Below the pieces are notes generated by a model. That model did not search any database and was not told the DNA's origin. It saw only the letters and a program-made list of their open reading frames with translations. Made by a program: the position numbers and the translations under genes. DNA of 64,000 nt from Cylindrodendrum hubeiense (taxonomy: Eukaryota > Ascomycota > Sordariomycetes > Hypocreales > Nectriaceae): NCBI GenBank assembly GCA_014621425.1, contig JAANBB010000164.1, positions 1 to 64,000 of the forward strand, in the 5' to 3' direction. Positions 56,677 to 64,000 of this stretch are shown in pieces. Position 1 is the first letter of the stretch. Each line of letters starts with the position of its first letter.

Positions 56677-57692
56677 GACTCTTGGCTGCTCGGGATATCT
56701 CTCTAAAGGCGGATTGGCAGCGGCGTTCGCCTAAGAGCAGGCCCGGTTGTGGTGTAGAACGGGATTCACGTCGTGATGTTGGTTGCTCGTGCGTGAACTT
56801 TGGCCAATGACGCAGCCAAGTTGACGCAGCTCTCTAGCGGGGTCCCGATCTGCTAAGCTTGTCCGCTCCACCACAGCTCCAAAGTCAAGACGATCCATTT
56901 ATCACGGAAATTCCCAAAAGCGACCTTGATCTACATTTTTGCTGGCATGATCTCCATAAGTCCTGTGATATGGCCATGCAAAGTACACATCCCCCTGAAA
57001 TCGAGAAGAGGTGCAAACAGTGTGAAATTGGAATACAGGCTTGACCACTGACTCAGCTTGAGCAGATCAGTGCCTGGAAAGCCGCACCGGGTACTGGCCA
57101 GGTATCAAGCTCTCAATGACGAAGCATCACGCAAACCGCACGTCACATCCGGGATCACCCATTGCATGCATCTATCACTGGCGACATGACCCGCCTTGAG
57201 TCCACGTAATTCAGGCAACGCGCGGGTGCAACAAGGATACACGCGCTACGCTAGGCAGGCTGCCTCCNNAATGGCCTAGAAGGTGTGCCAACTCACATGC
57301 AGGCTAAGTACAACATCATTGGCCTACGCGAATACCAGGCCGTGAACATCTTCGCGTCTGCCCTGTTTTGACGACTTGCTGTACGAGGTACCTGTGACGA
57401 CTGTGGCACTGATTTCTTGACCCCTCGATTTTGTCATCGTCACGCATTCTTTCTCGATGAGACCCGCAAGTGATAGTTTATCAGTAATATTCAGGGTCAA
57501 TATTATGGCTAGAGACCAAGCCTTCAGCTATACACGATGCAATCGCATCAATCCATTCCATGGTCCCATATTGGACTACTTGTCAAACGCCAATTCCGTT
57601 GCCCATCCGTGCCTACAGGTCGCCCCGTGATAGTGTTTTTAAATATAAGCCGCCGTCTCTCAGTCTTCCCAGGTTTCTCAGTTTAATCCAGT
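56677..57692. other. Intergenic region with assembly ambiguity
   Basis: Two N bases at 57268-57269. No gene recognised on either strand. Confidence 0.45.
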
Positions 57693-58910
57693 TTAATCCA
57701 GCGATTCTTCCAACCCGCTGTAGTCCCCCTCATTAGGGAATGCGCCCGCGGCCATCGAGTCATGTATCGAGTAGAGGGCACATAACCACGAATCAAAGAT
57801 CTGGGTAACCTTCCCGACCTCGCCGTTGCCGTTGCGAAGGGCCGTGTTTGCCACCTGATCTCTTAGTCGCTCATATGCTTCGATCATAACCCATATCTGA
57901 AGGGCGGCGTTGTTTGGTCCACTGCGAACGGGCCTATCTGCCATGGCAGATGACAGCTCCCTGGTGAGCAGATCAAGACAGATCTGTAGGCTGAGGTTGT
58001 CTTGAGATGTGGGACGGTTGTAATGAGATGGAGGGCGGCTGGACCTGGAGGGATCGAACGAGTATTGGGAGTAGCTGGGAGAGGGCTCGGGTGACGGATC
58101 TGTAGAGAACGAGACAGGCTTAAAGTAAATGGCATCTTCCTCGAATGCCACCAGATCATCGTCCTGGGTGATTGTTGATTGAAATCGCGGGCTTGGCTGC
58201 TGCAGCGGTTCCAAGTGAGTGCGGGAGCGTGGTCGTGACATGCTACGGGTGGCTGGCAGTAGGTGACTCTGAGGCACTTCAAGTGCATTTGCCTTCCACG
58301 GGTTGGCATGTGCTTGGGAATCTTCGTAAATCGACTCCGTTTCTGTGCCATCCCTAGACTCCAAGATTGCCTGATATTGGTCGGCGATTAATTCGACGCT
58401 GGATGTCTTGTTTGCAATGTTCAGTCCTCTTCCGTAGGATGGATTCTCGAGTTGCCCAATTCTGAATACCGGGGTCTTTGCCTGGCGGCGCATGGTGGAC
58501 GCAGTTGATGTTGAAGAAACTGGGGAGGGGATGGATGAGCTGTCGAGGGACGGTCGAGGATTCGAATCTTGGACGGTGAGGTGAGAGAATTCGGGAATCT
58601 CGCGTTGCGAAGGCTGCCTGATCACTAGAGGAGCTGGCCTGGGCGAGAGTTCCGGCGAGGGAGGACCGTTCAGAGACTTTGGGCGGAGATAGTGACTCCA
58701 TTTCGAATCGCTCAAGTCTGGAGCGCCGTTCTGATTATGGCGGGATGGCGGCGGGGACATTGGGACTTCCGCGTTGCGACTGGCCGTGGAATCGGCCGAA
58801 CCGCGTTTGCCCATTAGGTTCTTGAGCTTGGGGTCGCATTTTTGCAGCTTTCTGCGGGCCGGCTTGAGGTTTTGGCCCGCGGGGCTTGCGACTGCCATGG
58901 ATCGATCCAT
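57693..58910 (-). CDS. Disordered fungal protein with C-terminal helical domain, unknown
   Basis: Intronless, 405 residues, ATG at 58910 (MDRSMAVASP). The first 300 residues are low-complexity, Pro/Ser/Arg-rich and probably phosphorylated. The last 110 residues are ordered and look conserved (QICLDLLTRELSSAMADRP, then LQIWVMIEAYERLRDQV, then DSWLCALYSIHDSM). I recall this C-terminal block from hypothetical proteins of other Sordariomycetes but know no function. No membrane segment or signal peptide. Confidence 0.75.
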   Translation of the reverse strand: MDRSMAVASPAGQNLKPARRKLQKCDPKLKNLMGKRGSADSTASRNAEVPMSPPPSRHNQNGAPDLSDSKWSHYLRPKSLNGPPSPELSPRPAPLVIRQPSQREIPEFSHLTVQDSNPRPSLDSSSIPSPVSSTSTASTMRRQAKTPVFRIGQLENPSYGRGLNIANKTSSVELIADQYQAILESRDGTETESIYEDSQAHANPWKANALEVPQSHLLPATRSMSRPRSRTHLEPLQQPSPRFQSTITQDDDLVAFEEDAIYFKPVSFSTDPSPEPSPSYSQYSFDPSRSSRPPSHYNRPTSQDNLSLQICLDLLTRELSSAMADRPVRSGPNNAALQIWVMIEAYERLRDQVANTALRNGNGEVGKVTQIFDSWLCALYSIHDSMAAGAFPNEGDYSGLEESLD

Positions 58911-61252
58911 CTTCAGTCTCTGTCCTTCAGGTCTTGTTCGGGGCCGGATTTAAGATGGGCGCATTCGCGAGAAACGCAGCGATAAGTAGACGGTACTGGG
59001 TCGTCATTCAGGAAGGGCTTGGAGAGAAGTAGTGTTGTATGTAGGTCGGAAGTTGGCGGAATTGGTGGTGTCGATTGAGGTTGTTGGATCGGATGTCGTC
59101 GGTTGCTTCAGCGCGGACAAGAGCCCATTGATATCGGAACATATGGCAGAAGCAAAAACCGGATGCCAGGCAAGAAAGAGGCTGCAGCAAGAGTTGGGCA
59201 ATGCATGGCTGGCAATTCCTTACCGCCTCCCGATGAGGGACGCAAGTGACTTGGAAGAGACCCAAGAGGGTGGCTTGGCCCTGCAAGCCCGCAAACTTGC
59301 ATGTGTAGTGCCCTGTAGTGGATTGGAGTGGACGGTAGGACGGTAGTGGGCACCCAATGGAGAGAGCCGCGAGGCGGACGAGAAGCCCACGTCATGGGCC
59401 CAGCGGTTTTCGCGGGCGATGGCGTCGTGGGCAGGGATCTGGCGCGTCGGGATTCGCTGGGCATCAGTCGCAGGGCTGGTGCCGAGCGACATCCCGATCG
59501 AGGGCCAGATCGACGGTGTCATAGGTACGGGGTACAGAGCGGCAGGGAAGCCTCCTCATCCCAGATGGACCGACCGCGATGAGACGAGACGTCTTGGTCA
59601 GTCGTGAACTTGCTTCTCTGGCTTCTGCTCGTCGTCGTCGAAAGCCAGAGGTCGGGGCCGTCAACAACACAGCCACCAACTTTAGCTCTTGGATTGAGTG
59701 CTGGTTGACCGACCAGCCAGCAGCGGGATCCATCAAAAGACTGGGGACCAGGGCGGGCGGGACGTTGATGGGTCGATGCCCCCTTGTCAAAGTGCTGGTA
59801 GCTGATGTCATGTGCAGCTTTGCAGCGCGGCAGCAGGTCTACTACTCCAGCCTCCAGGACGACAAGTTCTAAAATAGGACCTGGACCTTGTCGACATGTC
59901 GGCAGCAGAAAAGCAAGTCGCCACTTTCGACAGACCGACGTGTTGGCCGTGTTGGCTCCTCCGGGTTCGTCACGGTCCCGTGCTTTTGGTCATGGCTGAT
60001 TCTGCAAGGAGGGTCTGGGCGAAGACATTTTCCCAAAGTCGACAAGCAAGTCTTAGCCGGACGGACGACGGGATGCACAGGCGAGGCACCATGCAAGGGG
60101 CAGAGTCCCTGTTCGGTGCTTTTCAGCAGTCACTTGATGTTGCTCTCAGTTATGACGGCACAGAGATGTAAGGGATGCAGCCGATGCCATGAAAAGAAGG
60201 CCTCCCAGAAGGGCCGAGAAGACGGAGCAGGGTTTGTACAGTCGAAATATGCAACCGGCACTGTCCCGCACACAGTGCACCGTGCCCCTCACCAAGTGGC
60301 AAGATCTGGTGTGGGTGGCCCAGGGTGAGTGAGGGGTAAGACAGACTTGGGACGAATCGTGGGGTTGGCCCAAGAAGCAGCCATCCACACAGACATGGGA
60401 TTGGATGAGCCGCCAAGAGAAGATTTCCCCGAGCAAACACGCGGTTTAATCTATTAGACGATCGATGGTTGCTTTTGGTCATTTTCACATTCCAGAGCGC
60501 TGTCTTCTGGGTTCTCTTGCATGGAGAAGCTGATTCTCCCATCCGTCTTGCGACGGGGATAGACGGCATTGCGCGGGGGTGGTGGGGGTTGTGTTCCTCA
60601 CTGCCAAATTCGCTGCTACGCAGGACGTCGCATTGTGCTACAGGACGGATAACGGCACTGTTACGGCCTCTACCAAGACCTCGGCCCATCTAGCCTGTCT
60701 CCCCCAAACTCGCAAACCCCCAAACTGCCCCTGGGCCCTTCTACAGTGACCGCCCGCCTCTTGATGGCTCGACAACCCCTCTAAATCTCCACATGCCGAA
60801 CGCCGTGGGCTGTCTCCCCCATACTTTCAAGGGCAACCGCTGCCAGACGGATTGTGCTTAGGGGCTCGCTGGACGGAGGAATTTATCCATCAATCAGCGT
60901 CCCAATAGCCCCTTCTGACTGTCTCGAGGCCATGGCTTCTCCACAAAAACTCCATGCTCGTCCGAGTCGCGATCTTCGGAGCTCAAGCTATAAAGCAGCC
61001 TTGCGCAACGCGACACGCTGTCTGCCCTTCGCATTGATATCCCAGGCTCATTAATTTCAAATCTCCCCTTTGCTCCGCACATCTCGTGAGCAGCTACACC
61101 CTGTTTCTTGACCGTCAAAGTGTGTTTGGGCCGGAATCGCAGTGTCATTCGACTTGGCCCCTCCCCCGCGATCGCCAGTCACCCCACATCTGATCTCCCC
61201 CTCACACTCTCATCCTTCATCACTCAAACCCCTTTTCACAACCACCGCCACC
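58911..61252. other. 2.3-kb intergenic region
   Basis: No recognisable gene on either strand; overlapping open frames lack domains and splice structure. It holds the promoter of the disordered-protein gene at one end and a CT-rich leader (about 61150-61250) of the L-galactonate dehydratase gene at the other. Confidence 0.45.
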
Positions 61253-62671
61253 ATGTCTGAGATTACCATTACCGGCTGGAAGACCCGCGATGTGCGGTTT
61301 CCCACCTCTCTGGACGGCACCGGCTCCGATGCCATGAACGCCGCCGGCAACTACTCCTCCGCATACTGCATTCTCGAGACTGACTCCGAATTCACTGGAC
61401 ATGGCATGGTAAGCTTCTTCTCCCCGACCTACACCTCCCTACTCTTTAAGATGCCCATCTAACCCCTCACCCAGACCTTCACTATCGGCCGTGGAAACGA
61501 CATCGTCTGTGCCGCCATCAACCACGTCGCTGACCGCCTTCAAGGCAAGACTCTGTCCTCCCTCGTCGCCAACTGGGGCGAGACCTGGCGCTACCTCGTC
61601 TCCGACAGCCAGCTCCGCTGGATCGGACCCGAGAAGGGTGTTATCCACCTCGCCCTCGGCGCCGTCGTCAACGCCGTCTGGGACCTGTGGGCCAAGACCC
61701 TCGGCAAGCCCGTCTGGCGTATTGTTGCCGACATGAGCCCCGAGGAGTTTGTCAAGTGCATTGACTTCCGCTACATCACCGATGCCATCACCCCTGAGGA
61801 GGCCATTGCCATGCTCAAGGAGACCGAGGCCACCAAGCCCCAGCGTCTGGAAGAAGCCATCAACAACCGTGCTGTCCCTGCCTACACCACCAGCGCTGGC
61901 TGGCTAGGCTATGGCGAGGACAAGATGAAGGGCCTTTTGCAGGAGACTCTGGACGCAGGCTACCGCCACTTCAAGATTAAGGTTGGCGGCGACATTGAGC
62001 GCGACCGCAATCGCCTAAGCATTGCTCGGGAGGTCATCGGTTACGACAAGGGCAATGTCCTCATGACCGACGCTAACCAAGTGTGGTCCGTCCCCGAGGC
62101 TATTGAGTACATGAAGCAGCTTGCCGACTTTAAGCCCTGGTTTATTGAGGAGCCCACCTCCCCTGATGACATCCTCGGACACAAGGCCGTCCGCGAGGCC
62201 CTCAAGCCCTTCGGCATCGGTGTAGCAACTGGCGAGATGTGCCAGAACCGTGTCATCTTCAAGCAGCTCCTCCAGACTGGCGCCATTGACGTGTGCCAGA
62301 TCGACGCCTGCCGCATGGGTGGTGTCAACGAGGTTCTTGCCGTCCTGCTCATGGCCAAGAAGTTTGGCGTCCCTATTGTGCCTCACTCTGGCGGTGTTGG
62401 CCTCCCTGAGTACACCCAGCACCTGAGCACCATCGACTATGTCGTCGTCAGCGGTAAGCTGTCTGTCCTCGAGTACGTCGACCACCTACACGAGCACTTC
62501 TTCCACCCCTCTGTCATCAAGGACGGATACTACACCACACCTGTGGAGCCCGGCTACAGTGTCGAGATGAAGCCTGAGAGCATGGACCAGTTCAGCTACC
62601 CCGGCGAGAAGGGTGTCAGCTGGTGGACTTCAGAAGAGGCCAAGGTCATCCTCGATGGTATCAAGATTTGA
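61253..62671 (+). CDS. lgd1: L-galactonate dehydratase
   Basis: Second enzyme of the fungal D-galacturonate (pectin) catabolic route, converting L-galactonate to 2-keto-3-deoxy-L-galactonate. Two exons: 61253-61408 and 61475-62671, 66-bp intron; 450 residues, the same as I remember for Trichoderma reesei LGD1, and the sequence looks closely similar. Enolase superfamily motifs: TFTIGRGNDIVCAAINH, YRHFKIKVGG (catalytic Lys region), LMTDANQVW (metal Asp), FIEEPTSPDD (metal Glu), VATGEMCQNR (metal Glu) and PHSGGVGLPE (catalytic His). Cytosolic. No other pathway gene (reductase, aldolase) is in the window immediately next to it. Confidence 0.95.
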
Positions 62672-62961
62672 GGGATTGTGATTGAGCCTCAAGAAAGAGT
62701 TGGAAATACACCGCTATAAAGTACCCGAAAGATGCTTGATATGAGGGATGTCACGATTTAATGAATCTTAAAACGTCGGATAGATAGTATAGTACCTGTC
62801 TATAGTACGAGCCAGGAGTGCTCACCACGCAAATGCGCCCCAGGGTTAATGGGCTATATTTAACAATCAACGTCCGACTCGCCATCTAAATGCATGTGCC
62901 GGTCGCAAAGACATTTACCCCGGATAGGAATACTCCTATCGAAAGACTCAGCGCCACCCAA
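62672..62961. other. Convergent 3' region
   Basis: Terminator region between lgd1 (+) and the GH47 gene (-). No gene seen. Confidence 0.5.
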
Positions 62962-64000
62962 TCAATGGTTATCCTTCTCGGGCACAGGCTCAACTCCCTT
63001 GAAAAACGACTCCCATGACTCCGGCCTCCACTGGTGCTTGTTCTTTTGCGCGTACTTCCAATCCGTGTAACCTCCTAAATTGTCCTTGGGAGGAGAGTGC
63101 GGGTCTGCCTTTTGCCCATAGTTGTAGACCTGAATTGGGTGGCCACCTGTCGTGTATATAAAGCGGTTGCCCTTATCTGCACGTTGCGTCTGGGTCGGGG
63201 ATTTGGAGGAGGCGAGCATGAGCCACATGGTCCGGAGAATGCGGCCCATCCAGACACCTTCCCTAGTAATGGGGTCTTCGTGTTCGAAGTCCATTCTGTC
63301 CGAATAGTCCCACTCGAGCTCAAATCGTCCAATCCAAGTCCCTCCCTTGGCGCCATGAAGGGTATTCAAGTGCTTATACAACTCCCAGGCGCGGTCCTGC
63401 CACTTGGAATCATCAGTAGCCCGCCAGGCGTTGTAAAGCACCTCAACCAACTCGGCAGCTGATATGCGCCCTGGCGAGTCGGGCCAGATATTAGCATGCC
63501 TGTATATTCTCCAGCATGTCTCTGCAAGTTCAAGTCCAAACCGGACGTACTTCTCGCCTTCGACGGCCATGCCTCCGCTGATGAAGTTCGAACCGCTAGC
63601 ACAAGCCGCTGCAACTTTGGGTTAGCATATGACAAAGTATGGGCATGAGGGATTGAGAGACTCACGGCGACTGGAGTTCGTAATGGTGCGGTTCCCTGTG
63701 AAATCTGACAGAAATGTTAAGTCATGGTTGGAGTCAGGATAGCTCCGGAGGTTCGCCATGACTGAGTCTGCAGCTCTGGTCCACCGTTCCTTGTGAAGTA
63801 CAAAGCGAATGGGATCGTACTCCCACAACTTGATGAGACTTTCGTAGTAGACTAGTCCTTCTGCATTCCATCCGCCATCCTCGCCCAGAAACCAGCCATC
63901 CGTGAGGTTGACAACATTCGAGAACAGCCCCGTGAACGGCTGACTTTGCCTGGGCATCGGGTGACCCAGGCGAACGTCGATCTTCTGTATAACCTCGCCG
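62962..64000 (-). CDS. GH47 alpha-1,2-mannosidase, 5' part beyond window
   Basis: C-terminal part of a class I (glycoside hydrolase family 47) alpha-mannosidase, which trims Man-alpha-1,2 residues of N-glycans in the ER/Golgi, or is secreted. Exons visible: >64000-63666 and 63614-62962, with a 51-bp intron (GTGAGT...CAAAG); an alternative acceptor six bases later (63608) also keeps the frame. Motifs: WFLGEDGGWNAEGLVYYESL, DLTFLSDFTGN, NFISGGMAVEGEKYVRFGLEL. The substrate-loop cysteine and acidic residues of the family are partly outside the window, so activity cannot be judged. Confidence 0.8.

Noticed and set aside
57268..57269. NN in intergenic sequence
   Set aside because: Unlike the WD40 Ns, there is no local repeat to explain it; treated as a simple base-call gap.
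60150..60689. 179-codon minus-strand frame
   Set aside because: No recognisable domain; overlapping frames on the other strand are equally long, typical of chance in this GC-rich gap.

Overview
The window is nuclear DNA of a filamentous ascomycete, most likely a sordariomycete and possibly Hypocreales. Genes are loosely spaced on both strands. Introns are short (46-104 bp) with CTAAC/CTGAC-type branch sites. Gene content is that of Pezizomycotina: Zn2Cys6 regulator, SesA-NACHT-WD40 protein, fungal C2H2 protein, NCR1, GPI18, PEX14, NDC80, RAD10 and L-galactonate dehydratase. There are no bacterial operons, no CRISPR array, and I recognised no tRNA or rRNA.

Layout. 0.9-12.2 kb is an accessory island: a HeLo-like/STAND-N-terminal gene with two adjacent in-frame TAG codons, a Ca2+/H+ exchanger, a SesA-NACHT-WD40 NLR-like gene whose WD40 array has ambiguous bases, and the wreck of a nucleoside-phosphorylase (PNP_UDP) gene. 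A diverged repeat lies in opposite orientation on the two sides of the NLR part. 12.2-15.1 kb is an intronless XPB/SSL2-type helicase with a repeat-expanded basic tail. 15-25.9 kb is sparse and AT-rich, holding a tiny spliced gene, a three-exon C2H2 gene and a small secreted protein. 26-34.8 kb reads as a small metabolic cluster: amino-acid permease (+), Zn2Cys6 regulator (-), HpcH/HpaI aldolase (-) and, divergent from it, an aspartate-aminotransferase-like enzyme (+). Two CGG-N9-CCG inverted repeats lie in its promoters.

From 35.2 kb onward the window is mostly conserved core genome: PEX14 (-) divergent from NDC80 (+), FMP30/NAPE-PLD-like hydrolase (+), a 73-residue protein (+), NCR1/NPC1 sterol transporter (-) with two decayed copies of one of its own coding pieces beyond its 3' end, GPI18 (-), two unrelated alpha/beta hydrolases (+), RAD10/ERCC1 (-), a disordered fungal protein (-), L-galactonate dehydratase (+) and a GH47 alpha-mannosidase (-) cut by the window end.

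Intron-exon models were built by eye from splice signals and reading-frame continuity. No database search or alignment was run. Family assignments come from recognised motifs and remembered family sequences. The items most worth a second look are the aldolase-aminotransferase-permease-regulator cluster with its shared palindromes, the collapsed NLR WD40 repeats, the 7-nt PEX14 microexon and the RIP-like decayed NCR1 fragments.
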